Of a stretch of 64,000 bases of DNA, positions 46,682 through 59,900 are shown piece after piece. The notes under the pieces are model-generated. The model was not told the DNA's origin. It searched no databases and was given only the letters and a program-made list of their open reading frames with translations. The DNA is taken from NCBI GenBank assembly GCA_021464245.1, contig JADCRB010000068.1, positions 2,972,797-3,036,796 of the forward strand, read 5' to 3'. The DNA comes from Carallia brachiata (taxonomy: Eukaryota > Streptophyta > Magnoliopsida > Malpighiales > Rhizophoraceae). Made by a program: the position numbers and the translations under genes. The stretch's first letter is position 1; each line of letters begins with the position of its first letter.

Positions 46682-48177
46682 GGGCTATGCAAGGATAAAC
46701 GATGTAATGTAATGTAAACCAACGTAATCCTGTATTGTGCAGATTTTCTTGCATGTCTTGGTGTTGGACGTTCTACGGGTTTTCAAGTTTGGACCTCGCC
46801 TCTACCAGGCATTGCTCCTCTTTTGAAGGCTGATATTGTTAGGATAGGCCGTCTTTTGGGAGGGTAGCCGTTGCTTCTCTTTTTCGGGTTTTCGTTTCAC
46901 GCTATTTTCTTGTATTTGAGTTTCTTTCTTGCATAAAGAAAAACAAAATGTAATCTTGTGTTGCATTTTTAAGTTGATAATGGATTGTAGGGGACTCACT
47001 TAAAAAAAAAAAAATATATATATATATATCCGTAAACATTTGGTTTTATTTTTCAAAAAATCGGCCTCACTTTTTTTTTTCTCATTCAAATTAGAAAATT
47101 TTTAAATGATAGAGTTACCTATCATTTGAAATTATTTGATTTTACATAAACACTTAGTTTCAAGCTTAAGATTAGATTAGATCTTAATCCCTATAAATTG
47201 AAGAAAAAAAAGAATAAAGGTTGGAAAAAGTTCTTATTATTTTTTTATTATTTTTTTGTGAGTATAATATACACATAATTTTATATTATAAAAATCTATT
47301 TTACATTTTTTTTTAATTTCAGATCCCATTTAAATTTTTATTTATATCACATTTCAAGTTAGGTGCTATTTTTATTCACTTTTTTGTATCAATTTAAGTC
47401 TCTCATAATTATATTACACGAATCACTTTCATCATTTTTTTATATTAAATGACATCCTTTATTATATGATATAAAATCACAAGCGAATTATACTAAAAAA
47501 AAATGAGTCAGATTAAATTTTCTTTCAAAATGTTAAATTAACTTGACTCATTTTTGTTTACGTAAGTCAAAGTAGAATTTTCCTAAAAAAGAGTAATAAA
47601 AAAGTGAGTTACATGGGATTCGATTGCATAAGTCAATGGAGCCTGCTATTTTTTCTTCAGAATTTTTATCAAATTTTCTTTAATTAAAAAGCTTTACATG
47701 GCATTCCGTTGCACCAGTCAATGGAGCCATTGGCTAAACTGTAACCCAAAGAAAGGCTTAACAAAATTCAGGGTTGACTGGATCTAGCCGCATAAAGTCA
47801 TTTCATTGTAATAATAATATTTTGAATAAAATTTTGGAATCAATTTAAATAAAAACATTGAAAAAATATCAATTTGTAAAAACCAGTAATTAGTTACCAA
47901 ACACTACAATGCCTCTTGGGAAACTAGGAAAATCCTAAACGACGCAGTCATTGTGAAAAAAAATAGGGAGTCACATGGTCCCCTCGGTGACATATAAAGA
48001 CTCAAAAGGATCCTAAAGCTGTAAAGCACATGCATGACCCGGTTAAAGAACCAAAGGAAGCAATTTTTTTTTTTTTTTTTGGTACACACTAAAGGAAGTA
48101 AATTTAATGCAATAGATAACGGATTTTTTTTTTTTTTTAATTTACTCGCTCCAACTACAAGTCGGGGTTCACTTCAG
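46682..48177. other. Spacer at the junction of units A and B
   Basis: 3' flank of ankyrin gene A, then AT-rich sequence with poly-A/T runs and an (AT)n at 47014-47029. The duplication junction should lie here, since unit B homology to unit A begins at about 48178. No gene seen. Confidence 0.5.
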
Positions 48178-51159
48178 TCTTGTCATATGTCGTTTGACTG
48201 CAATACGAATAGAACAAATAAGTAAGCTTGTTTACAAATACAAGCCACGATATAGATCGATAATATAGATTACCATTTACCAGGTTCTATGAACCGAACG
48301 AAAGGTCATTTTCGAAATTCCAGGTGGTGGAAGCCTACGTAAACAAAACATATGGCTGCCCTGCCAAAATGTAATCCTACAAGATTGTTTTTTTTTTTTT
48401 GTCCAAATAAGCCTACAAGTTTTCACAATGCTCGTGTGTGGGCGGTGCCATTTCTTTGTCCAAAGGATCCAGTTAAATGCATATTCGTTTTGGAATTTAA
48501 AAAAAAAAAAACTTGCATCTTTTTAGTCAACCCTAGGGGGTGCCACACGAAACATGGCATAAAGCCAATAATATGATTAATCTGAGAAGGGTTTACGATA
48601 AATTATTGTTCACTGCCGTCAATTCACAACATGATGAAAGTGCAATCAGAGGGCACGCCTCCGTTGCTAAATAAAAGACAATGCCATCATCAGTCGACTA
48701 ACACAAAAAACAACATAATGTACCCATGCACTAATTAAAGTTGGAAAAAAAAAAAAAGTATATCTCTAAAGAAAAAGTTATTACAAGAATTTTCATGATA
48801 TAACAATTTAAAAATTATTGATAATTATATGAATTTATTGTGTAATAAAAAAATAATTTTTTTATTTTATTTATAATCAATATAATTATATAATAAATTT
48901 ATATAGTTGTATCACAAAATTTTTTCCTGCAAAATTCCCTTGACAGAGCCTTAAAGTTGTTCTGGTTATATTATTTATGGGGCGATGAAGTCTCACTTTA
49001 ATTTTCTAAAGTTCACTATTATACGGCCATATAATCTATAATAATTTGTAATATGTAAAATATACGTAATTAATTCAACAATGTATATTTTTTTTAAAAA
49101 TTTTAATATATTTTTAATTATTTTACAGTTTAAATTTTTATGTATTAATTTTATATATGACTTTGTAATTTTTTTATTTTTTAAATTATGTAGCAGCCCC
49201 AATCAGGTTCCTGTCAAACTGCTGTCGGGTGGCCTGACATCGGTTATTGACCAGCCAACCCCAAATTATCCTTAAACGAATTCGAATGCAAAGAAATAAG
49301 GACTGTGTATATGGAAACAAGTCAGTGCCTAATCTGCAAGTATCTGGTATCGTAAACAATCTTGTCTCTGTCAACAACCTCAATTCCTATGCTCATCTGT
49401 CGGGAAGGAACGCTGGACCAGCGAACCTGTAGTCGCCCGCCCAAAGGCCTTGGGTTATACAAAATGGGTATGATTGACAAGCATAACCAATTCAGTAGTA
49501 ACAAGCTTCCAACCAACGTACCCGTTGGTTCGAGTACCGAAGAGTTCGATTTTCCTTAAATAAGATTTCAAAATTCGAGTTTTATTAATAAAGTAGATAG
49601 GCGTTGGGAAAACTTTATCCTGTTATAAGTTCATTCTACTCGACCTAAATTAATTGAAATCCAGTAATTTCATGACTCTAGATATCGGTGATCAAAGACC
49701 AACAAAATTAACAAGCTTCCATCTGATTAAAAAACGTAGTTGTACGCTTGTACCTAATTCTAAGGCATCATGTATTCCTACATGCATCTTCTTTAAATCT
49801 TCGTTTCTTTAGATACAAATTTCATCAAGCTCATGGCATATGATCAATCGAAATAACTCTAGTTATCTTGATAAACTAGTTCATTTGGGTGGAAATATAG
49901 TAAAAGACAATTTCCTCGTATCTTTATCCTTTTAATGAGCAATGAACTCCTATTTTACATGCAGTAGCCAGCAGTGCTCATTTTCTTTCCTTTCCTCATA
50001 TTTCAATATGCCAACGCGTCATGCTTTCAGTTGTATACCAATAAATTGAGCTTTCTGAAATATTGACCAAAAACTTTATCAGTAACAAGGATCAGAATTC
50101 CGAAGCAGGGAGCTAAGCCAAGCTTACTATAGCTGGTCCTCGCACGGCCAATTAATTTAAGCAGACTTTTTAGTTCCAAACTAAAAGAGGGAAGCAAGAA
50201 ACTGAATCTTCCGCTCAATCCTGACATGTTTTCATCTAAACACTAACCGCCTAGTTGCCCTGAATGCAGTTTGTAGGCATTTTTTTTCTCCAAAGGAAAT
50301 CCTCCGCCGCATATTTATCCTACAGCACTCGATAACACATAAAGACTCAAAAAGATGCATCCTTTGACATATCTTTCTAGATATGTATCCGATGAAACAA
50401 GCATGAATGCGACGATCCATAAACAATTCCATTCGTTTCCTTCAATCCACACATTTCTTTGACAGCTAAACACGTACTGGTATTGTGCAAGTTCAATTAG
50501 GCTTACTCGACAGCTAGGCCGCAGGCACAAAACTCACTGATAGAACTCAAACCCATCTTCAACCCGCCTCACTACTAAATCCTTTTCAGTTAACATTGAA
50601 CTAGAAGTACTAGACAAAGAAATTGGATATTTAAGACTCCCAAAGGCAACAGATTTCAAGTTTTCACCACCTCTTAAAGAAAAGAACATTCTCAATCTCA
50701 AATTATTTGAGGTTTTCTTATGCCCATGTCCTCTGTTATTTGCAAGCAACACGCAAAGAAAAAGAAAGAAGAAAACAAACGATTCACACCAACTTTCCTG
50801 TTTGCTAACTTTCATAGAAAATATCACTGCTGTTGATATGTTATGAATATAACACACAAGGGTTGGCTCTCTGTTCTGTACTGATTAGTGATTACTTATA
50901 AAAATGCTGCTTTGGACAGGACCTCGACAAGTACAAAATTGTTGGCAGATCTCAGAGCCACCATTTCAGCCGAAGTTTGAAGATATCTCAGCACTTTGTA
51001 CAAAGAACAACCTATCTAGCTAATTAGAACAGGAACATGTTTCCGGGGGCCACTCTCCATATGCTCCGACAAAATAATAATAATAATAATAATAGACCTT
51101 ACCACCCTAATGGCACAGATCAACCAAAATTTGCAAATTTATCCACTAGCGACCCTGCC

Positions 51160-51679
51160 ATAGTTATAAAATCTGGTTCGGACATCTACTTGGACAGAAG
51201 ATTGAGTTAATGAATCATTAGTTTAATCAGTAAATTATTGGTTGACTAAATCATTTCAATGTCTATAATAATTTTTAATTTTATATAACAAAAAAATCAT
51301 ATCATTAATTGTATATTAAAAAGAGGAATAAATCAAATAAATATACAAATTTCTTGTACAATTTAACACAACGACTACACTTTTAAAGATTATAAAATAG
51401 TTTATGCCAAATAAAAATTTAATAAAAATTCTTAAAAAAACCACTTTTTCAGACATCAATTGTAACATATTGCTTATACGTGAACTACAATAAATTGTTG
51501 TGGACAAAAAAACGACAAAAATAATAAAAACAAAAAAATTACTATGCAACAGTATTCAGTATTAAAAAAAATATTACTCTTACTCTTCATTCACTGTTTG
51601 AATAAGCCGGCCTAGCCTAATGTCAAGGTAACCGAACCGCCAGTTCGACCGGCCTGACAAGGCTAGGCTCTATAACTAT
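51160..51679. mobile_element. MITE (520 bp) inside riboflavin synthase remnant B
   Basis: Ends CATAGTTATA and TATAACTATG form an inverted repeat. Flanks GACCCTGCC (51151-51159) and GACCTTGGC (51680-51688) each differ by one base from the uninterrupted site GACCCTGGC at 31273-31281 in unit A. A duplication of 8-9 bp fits a hAT or Mutator-type element. Interior AT-rich, with ACCGAACCGCCAGTTCGACC near the right end. Confidence 0.85.
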
Positions 51680-51793
51680 GACCTTGGCTCCAGCTCTATA
51701 AGCGACGTTTTCCTCAGGGCTCTGGGGAAAGCCCAACTGTGAACTCTTGATCGGTGAAATTTGTTACCGTTAGGCAAAGTCCCATTGGCTGCG

Positions 51794-51983
51794 GAGGTTT
51801 GTTACGGAGAGTCACTTTTTACCTTCTCTTTTACAAACATTAATCACAAATCAACACATCAACACTTTTCAATGACATTTCTGTAATATTTTTTATGTTC
51901 AACTTTTTGACAACCAATCAACACCTGCCACGTAAGCAGCAACTGTAAAAGAGAACGTAAAGTGACTGTTACTAGCATTTCTC
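51794..51983. mobile_element. Mutator-type MITE (190 bp) inside riboflavin synthase remnant B
   Basis: The left end GAGGTTTGTTACGGAGAGTC and the inverse of the right end GAGAAATGCTAGTAACAGTC are related, and the next 20 nt (ACTTT-ACCTTCTCTTTTACA-like) match closely. Flanks TTGGCTGCG (51785-51793) and TCAGCTGCG (51984-51992) match at 7 of 9. It splits the codon run between GDNIA and NGT of riboflavin synthase. Confidence 0.75.
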
Positions 51984-52330
51984 TCAGCTGCGATGTTGTC
52001 CCCGAGATTCACGCCTTCGAGCACGGTTTTGGCTCGGATATTTAGATTGAATCCGCCGTCCGCCGTGGTGCCGAGGTGTTTGACTTCGGCCATTTCTTCG
52101 ACGATGCCGGTGAAAAGTGATTGGACGGAGGAGGTTGCGAATTGGGGCCCAGGATTCAATTTTAGAATGGGTTTTATACTGAACAGAGACATAGATTGGC
52201 GTCTGAAGATTGGGGAAATTTTGAGCTGTTGTTTGGAGACAATAAGATTGAGTAGGGTTTTTACTGGGGTTCTTAATGTAGCGATTTTGGAGGTTTTGCA
52301 CAGAGAAGCGGCAGAAACAGATAGGGCCAT

Positions 52331-52545
52331 CTATGTTTAGCAGTAGGCGGCGGCGGTTCAGAGGAGAGATTCCCATCGACGGTGTTATTTTCCTAACGTT
52401 CGGCCGTGGGCTGGTTTGGGTCCACGAAAAACAGAACGGCTCAAGAACTCATATTGGGGCCGGCTAAGCCCGATGTTGAAAATCTTATCCGAGCTCGACC
52501 CAAACAAAACGCTCTGGGCCGACTCGTTCTTAGTAAAATTTTATT
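52331..52545 (-). promoter_or_regulatory. 5' region of riboflavin synthase remnant B
   Basis: Directly upstream of ATG 52330 on the minus strand and conserved with 31314-31535 in unit A. Contains GGGCC-type motifs (AGCCCGATG, CTGGGCCGAC). Probable old promoter and leader. Confidence 0.55.
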
Positions 52546-52760
52546 AGAATAGAAAGTCTAAATCTTATGACTGGGCAGTAGCCCAGGTTTTCCACTACTC
52601 CAGGCGGAAGCTTGACCACTTCTTAGATCATATTCTCTCTCTTTTTTATATGCACTTAAAAGGCTCTTCACTGACCCAACAAAAAAAAAAAAACAAGTTT
52701 GAGCCTCCATTCTCAACAACTATGGTTCAAACCTATCACTGAAAACGATTAAGAGCCCCC

Positions 52761-55700
52761 CACGTTTATCTCTTCAAAGAACCTCCTGTTCTGGAGCTTA
52801 AGGTAACTAAAAATTGTTGCCGATTTTAGGCAAATCCGCTGTAGCACAAAGGCTAAGATTGTAAACAAAAGTTTCCAAGTTCGACTCCCGACAGAGGAAT
52901 AATTTATTTTTATTCCTTAAAAAAGAATTGCAATTTGTTGTAACTTGTAACTTGTAATCGAAGTACTTATATATTGCACTTTGACAAATGACTGATCTAA
53001 GTTGGCTTGGAAATATTTAAAAGTATTTGGCATCTAAAACTTAGTCGCCTATCGGAGACTAATATCTATTCGTGACTTTAGCACATATATGGTCTCCTAG
53101 TCACAAATACTAAATTAACTAATTATATTATCCGTATTACGTGCAGTAGATTTTTTTTAATTAATATTTATAATTATTTATAAGAAATTTTAATAAATTT
53201 TGTTTTTTATAAGTGTTTAATTTCATAGTTTTTGTAAACAAAATGCATGAAATACATTTGTTTTATTTTTCAACCTTTTTTGTCATTTTGCACTCATCTA
53301 TGAGCAATGCAAGGTTCAATTATTTCATTTAATTTTTCAAGTTTTTGTCCATGAATAACTTCAATTATTATCGAATTGCATTAATTTTTCTTATTTTTAG
53401 GGCTATATTTTTTTTCTTAATATTAAGCTTTTTATCATTTGACTATTTTGTGCAAGTACTCCCCTACAGTAGTGTGGATATATAAATCTAGATATAAACT
53501 AATAATAAATCCGCGCAATGCGTCGATTTAATCATATTTATTAACAAATTTATTTTATTTTTATTTTAAAAAATAAAAAGACATTATAATTTTGAGTTTT
53601 ATTTTTTAGGAATTTTTAAATTTTTTTGAGAAAATAAAACAAAAATTTTCTTTTTAACAGGAAGTAGTTTTTTTTTTTTAAATTTTCTTCTCCTTTGGGA
53701 AAATTTTAACGTAATTCTTTTTTTCCTTTTTGAGAAAAGGTAGGTAAATTTGAAAAAATTTTCATTTATTGAGAGATTTTCTTAATATTTTTTTTGGTTA
53801 ACATATTTTTTCTTTTTAAATAGGAGAATTCAAGAATAGTTTTTTCATTGTTTCTTTTATTATAAAATTTTACAATTATAAAAATTTAATTATAGTTAAA
53901 ACAGTATTATATGAATTAATAAAATCTTTATTAGATTACAATTATATTAATATTAATTGATTTATACAATTTTAATTCTTATTGTAATAGAATTTTGATA
54001 ATTATTAGATATTTTAATATTTTTAATTTGTAAATTTATGAAAATTCACTAAATAGTAAAGAGAGAAAAGATGAAGTTTTTTCTCAACTTCAACTTTATA
54101 TAGTTACATATAGATAAGGGAAAATCTAGTGGACACAAAACTGATGAATTCAATTTGAAATAAATAGCTTTTGTACAATATATAAGATATTTTATACTAC
54201 ATTGATATTTTGCATGTAATGTAAAATGAGTACTGCTATATAACTTAACTTTAAGGAGCACTAAATTAAGCACATAATTTACTTTTAATAATTTACCTAT
54301 TTTTTTAATTCAACTATATAATAATTCATATCACTTTAATTTTAACACTACTTAGTATTTCTTATATAAAATAAAAAAAATAATTATTTATATCTATTTG
54401 AGTATAACACTTGTGTCCACGCAGTGGCCTCCTATATGTAAACTAATTGGTCAATATTTTCCTAGGGGTGACCCATCTTTTTTTTTTTTTTTTAATACAG
54501 TTAACGGTCAGCCGATTAGTTATTAGAAAAGATATTAATTGTGATCTAAGGACACTGTACCGGCGCAAACACCCATATCTATGAAGGTCGGTAACCTATG
54601 TCAAAAAAAAAAATGAAGGTCGGTAACCGCCACAAAAATTGGGAGTGACCTATCTTTTCTTTTTTTTTTTTTTATTAAAAAATTTATTACTAGTACTTTA
54701 ATCATCAAATCTGCGGATTAATATTAGAGAAAATTTTGTTTTAAATATCTCATTTAATTATCTCAAAGAGACAAATTCATTATTTAAACATTCGTAAGTC
54801 CAAATAAATTTATTTTATATGTTACTGTAGTATTAATAAATTTTAAACTTATCACTGTCCTCCCGACAACAAATTACCATTTGCTGGGTGGGTGTTACAC
54901 ACTTGGATTCAAATTTAGATGAATGTAAAAAAAAATATAACTTATTATCAAACTACTAATTTATGTGATAAGATTTTGATAATAAGGACACATGGCATGG
55001 TCGGATATAATTGCTATTGGCAGCGTTTATTTGTCAATAAAAAAAATGTAAAATCTTTTTTTTTTGGGTTGGGGGGAGGCAGTTGATGGTGTGGTGGGGC
55101 CTTGCAATTAGAAATTTTCATAAGAAGACGAACACTTCTGGTTTTTTTTTTTTTTCGGGTGCAAAAGAAGACGAATACTTCTGTTAAGGTTGCCTTTGGG
55201 AGCGAGGTATAATCACCACGAAAGTAGAGGGGAACCTTCCTTTGTCACCGTCAGCATTGCCAAATTGAAGATTTTTTTTTTTTTTTTTTGGTAATCCAGA
55301 GAAATTTTGGCGTTGAGAGCTAGTATCTACAAAGTTCCAAGAATTTCCACAGAGACAGACATAAGAATAAGATCACCCCAGAATGTCAATTACGGTTGAG
55401 ATATAATGGCCTTCATTTATCGTTGATAGCATCCCCGAAAACGCATTTAGGACATTTTTCACCTTACATATTTTTGTATTTCGTTTCTTGCGGATATAAT
55501 TAATACAAAAGAAAGAGCAAAAAAATAATAATATCTCTTTTTTGTGTTTTCCTTTAGCCAAGAGCTAGTGGAGCAGCTTATTTATCGAAGAAGCGGACAG
55601 GACAGGACGACAAGCTCCTGTTGCGAAAATGACTTTTGCTGCCATACGGCTGCATTAAAGACCAAAGGACAAAAATTAAACATTAACCGGAAATGCTGAA

Positions 55701-56690
55701 AGAAAAACCATAAAATCGAACACTCATAGTTTACACATTTCTGGAAAGCGAAATGCAAAAGGTTGATCGCTGGAGGCATCAAATGGAAGAAGTCCAGAAA
55801 ATTTTGAGGGACGGAGGAGGCTTAGAGCGAAATTGTAAGATAAATGTAAAGGTTTTTTTTCTTCCGCTTCAAAACAATTAAAAGAAAAAAGCTCTTGGCA
55901 GGAACCGACTGCTTAGCAAGCGATAGGTTTTCCCCTTAATTATTTTTAAACTTTTAGTAGTAGCTAATTTGACTCTGATAATCAAATTAGAAATCTCCTA
56001 CATATATAGATTTAGATGTTGATAATTTATTGGACAATGATGTTGGGTATTAAACTTTGGACATTGTGCATGTAAAAAATATGATAACGTTTGAACGAAC
56101 ATTTGATTGGGTAAAGAGTTAAATGAACCGTAATCACCCTTTGACATAGCCACAAGGACAGGGGATAATAAAATCGGTTCACATCTGTGCACACTTTTAA
56201 ATCTTCCGATTAGAGATCAGCACAATGGACTGGGTGATGATGATTCCAGACATTTCAGCTTCATTTTTATGTTGCTAGTGGATTATATTTATGTGCAGGT
56301 GGAACTGTCAAAGCTTAATTATTAGACTAATTCCTATCCATTCGTTTTATTGTGTCCCAGTCGTCGTATCTGTTCATTCTTTATAATTGAGTGGTCGGCA
56401 AGGAAACGCGTAATTGCCGGACTAATCTTCCAATGTATTTGCCAGAAGGTTTCGTTGCAATAATTAAGTTGTTTGGTGTGCTTTCTCGCGGAGAAAGAAA
56501 AAAAATATATAATTATTATTTTTTACTTTTTATTTTTTTACTTACTTTTTATTTATTTAAATAATTTATTTTTTATTTTTTTTATAAATTATTATTTATT
56601 TTTTTCATCCTCTATATTTTCTTTCTCTTAATTTTTTTCAGTTATTCGAATAATTTATTATCTCACCTGTCTACGGCACAACAAACCCGA
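52761..56690. other. AT-rich spacer in unit B
   Basis: No gene. 52835-52925 has a SINE-like A box (TAGCACAAAGGCTAAG) and B box (AAGTTCGACTCCC). 54570-54640 has GAAGGTCGGTAACC twice. Poly-T runs of 15-18 nt at about 54478, 54660, 55141 and 55271. The stretch has no clear counterpart in unit A. Confidence 0.45.
52835..52925 (+). mobile_element. SINE-like fragment
   Basis: A box-like TGTAGCACAAAGGCTAAG and B box-like CCAAGTTCGACTCCCGAC about 30 nt apart, followed by T-rich sequence. The cloverleaf does not form, so this is not a tRNA gene. Confidence 0.35.
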
Positions 56691-56885
56691 TTGAATCTCT
56701 GCACAAAAGTCCATGGCTATAACTTGATGTCAATTCATGCACTATTAGGAAAGGCTGTTAATCATCTGGTGCATGACAAGTGTCCAACCAAAAAGGATTG
56801 CCAATCCACTTGTTGCCTCAGAAATTGTCCGTATCTTATTTGGCTTTGTGAACCTCGTAAAGTTAAATCTCAATTGGTTGCTACA
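56691..56885 (+). repeat. Duplicated non-coding block, unit B (partner 33575-33695)
   Basis: Matches unit A up to about 56815. The following part (CACTTGTTGCCTCAGAAATT) resembles 28511-28535 instead. Here it runs directly into the ankyrin upstream region, so the 7-kb block of unit A is absent. Confidence 0.75.
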
Positions 56886-56999
56886 CCAAGGAGACACAAG
56901 GACCAAGGCCAATCAAAACCATTTAATTTATGGATCCACAGTCTGTTTTTTTATCGATTTATTACTTTTTTTTTTTAATTTATTGCAGTGTCACCTCTT

Positions 57000-59900
57000 C
57001 TCTCTCTCATTAAATTTGGATTGTTGTATATTAATATCAAAACTGTTTATAAATTGTTTAATTTATTAAAAATTATTTAATTTTTATTAAATTTATCAAT
57101 AACTATCAAAATCATGAGGAAAAAATATCCACAGTTTTTAATTTTTTAAAATAGATAAATTAGTGACGATTTTATAATTTTAAAAATTACAATTAACTAA
57201 TTTAATCTATTCATGCTAAATTATATATATATATATATATATACTAAAAACAAAATCGTTTGCTCCAAAAAAAAAAATTTAGCCTTCGATTTTCTTTTAT
57301 TTACTTGTGTCTCATGCATGATGTATTATCATTTTAATTCCTTCCCTTTTGGATAGAATATAAATCTTTTATTTAAATAAAGAAAGAAAAATTAAAATAT
57401 GTTTGAGTAATTTGTATGCGGTATGGGTAAGTGAAGGTTATTTTTTTTATGCTGAATGCGTACATTTTTTATTTCATACAGTATAATTCTTATTCATCTG
57501 TCTCAATTACTTGATCTTATGTTCCTTTTTGATTTCGTGTAATACAAAATTAGTTTGAATAAGATGAGGAGAATTTGAGAATTTTTTAATTAAATATTTA
57601 ACTGAATATTCAGATTTTATTTTATATAAATGTTTGTTTTTTTAAAAAAAGAAAAATTTGAAAGATAAGCTGTAAAATCAGAAAAATCGTTCAAACAAAT
57701 CCGCAAAATAACAATTGGTTTGAACAGTTTGGATAATTAGCAGATTAATTACAATTTGAAATTTCTAAACTGTCATGATAGTAATTTAGTTATAAATTTT
57801 ATTCTAAACTGACCAATCCAATCCGTAAATACCCATAATTAACATATTAAAAAAAAACCCAAAAAATAGGTGCCACTTACCATCTTGTCCTCTCTCATCT
57901 CTTTCTCTCCCCCCTGCCCCATTAACAACACCCCAGATCCATCAACAATTTTCTTAATTAAGTTTCCACGAAAAGTCCCCAACAGTTGGCTGGTAGAAAA
58001 GTCTTGTTGCGTTCAGCCAAAAAAAAAAAAAAAAAAAAAAAAGTCAATCTCAAAAAATAAAAAATCGGAAAAACATGAATTTTTTGATTTAAAATTTTCC
58101 TTTTTTATCAATTTATCATAAAATTTTCTTTTTTGAAGATATAAAAAAGTCTTCAATTAATTTTAAATTTATCATCTGTTATTCCATAATAACATATTTT
58201 GTAGCTATTTCGAGATTTCAACCTTAAATCATCCCAAAAAATCATAACCTTTTCAATTTTAATTAGAAATGAAGATTTAAGGTTAGAATTTTGAAAATGA
58301 ATATGAAATATGTTACTATAGAATAACGACATAATAAATTTAAAATCAATTAAAGAATTCGTGATACATTTTAAAAAAATAAAAATTTATGATAAATTTT
58401 AAAAAAATCAAAAAAACTCATGATCTTCTTAAAGATTAACCCAAAAACAAGTCTTCTTGTGGGTAGGAGTGCTCAAAAAAACTGAAAATTTTAGTTAACT
58501 GATAAATCTGAATTGTACTGAATTGAATTTTCAGTTAACTGAACTCATTTTATAATTAATTAACCGAATAAAACAAAATCTGAAAATTTCCAATTCAGTT
58601 TTAGTTTTTAATATTAAAAAATCGTTGTTAACTTAACCAAACTGAAATGCTATTATATATATATATATATTATTTTTCTTATAATAAGAGAGAAAATTAC
58701 TAATACAACTATCATTAACAAATAAATATTACTAAAATATTATTATATCTTAAATAATCACTTATTTATCTAATATAAAATGATAATTATACTTTTTTTA
58801 AAAAATATATATCACAAATATTTTTTACATTTATATTATAATTTTTTATTTTTTATTATTAATTTCAGTTTATCGAATAGTTAACTAAAAATTGAATTGA
58901 AATTTTTAATTAATTAAATTTAATTAACCAAATTTTAAATTTAAAAATAATTATTAATTTTATCCAACTAAAAATTTTAATTTAAAAATATTTATAATTA
59001 TAATAATTCAATTTAATTAATTAAACCCCCTCCTTATGGGCAGTGGTTGCGCAACATCCGAAGTCACTCGCGTAGCTTACCACAAAATTTAATGTGCCTG
59101 CGCGTCTTATTGTCTCCTGCAGAGCAAGTTCCTGTACCCTTCAAGATAAACCATGGTCATACCAAGTCAATTTAACTGGCTGCAAAAGGACTCGTGCAAG
59201 TGTTCACACGAAGTTAACGTTAAATGGCTGACAAGATGACTCGCAAAACGAAATGGTAAGGAAACTATTCTCTTCAACGTATGATTGCTTTATTTTATTA
59301 AAGGGTTTGGATTAAGAAGAGTACATCCCAAGCTGTCCACCCTTATTTAAGGGAGTCTCAGTCTATTATTATCAAGGAAATATTAAAAAAACAAAGAAAA
59401 TATTTTTGCTCGTGAAGTTTTTTTGGTTGTATTATTAAAACGTATAATTTTGTTATGATAAGATTCAGTTACTTTTTTATAGTGTATGAAAATTATAACA
59501 GAAAATTTAAATGCATTGCATTATTTTAATCACTCGTGAGATTATAGGTAACTAAAATTAATATTCTGGTTGTCCTTATTTATTGCAATTATATTTTTAC
59601 CATTTACTAAAAGGTAACTCTTTTTATATTATTCTAAATTACTTATATTATATATATTTTTAGTTCAATGAATTTCGGTAACTGCTGATGGTATAGATAA
59701 CCTTAGTTTCCCTTGCAACCTACGTTTACCAAGAGGGAACGAAATGAAATGCAAAAGTTCACATAAATACTTATTGGTTGCATTTTTTGGACAGGAGATG
59801 AAGTTTAAATAGCAATCCATTACTTGTTTATAGCATGCAGGGAAATGATAAACACTTCTTCAATCATTTTGAAGGTTGTTTTTTTCTTTGAAAAAATTTG

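Larger units (their letters stand above)
51149..52330 (-). pseudogene. Riboflavin synthase remnant, unit B (N-terminal part, two MITE insertions)
   Basis: From ATG 52330 the minus strand encodes a Ser-rich plastid presequence (MALSVSAASLCKTSKIATLR), then SLFTGIVEEMAEVKHLGTT and KTVLEGVNLGDNIA, the start of the first lobe of riboflavin synthase. At 51993 a 190-bp MITE interrupts it. The gene resumes at 51793 with NGT, an extra T, CLTVTNFTDQEFTVGLSPE, a 1-nt loss, and LRKTSLIELEP. At 51680 a second, 520-bp MITE interrupts it. Only GSLV remains beyond (51149-51157), after which homology stops. The second lobe is absent. The ORF that stays open to 51899 ends inside the first MITE. No enzyme can be made. 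Confidence 0.9.
48178..52760. repeat. Segmental duplication, unit B, left part (partner 29095-31860)
   Basis: Collinear with unit A over its length but 1.8 kb longer, owing to two MITEs (51160, 51794), riboflavin-synthase sequence missing from A, and other AT-rich additions such as 48740-49180. Confidence 0.85.

Noticed and set aside
50534..50857. Minus-strand ORF of 107 aa resembling a small secreted protein
   Set aside because: Not conserved in the paralogous position of unit A (30.6-30.9 kb) and no family recognised.
51993..52340. Plus-strand ORF of 115 aa
   Set aside because: Antisense to the N-terminal part of riboflavin synthase remnant B.
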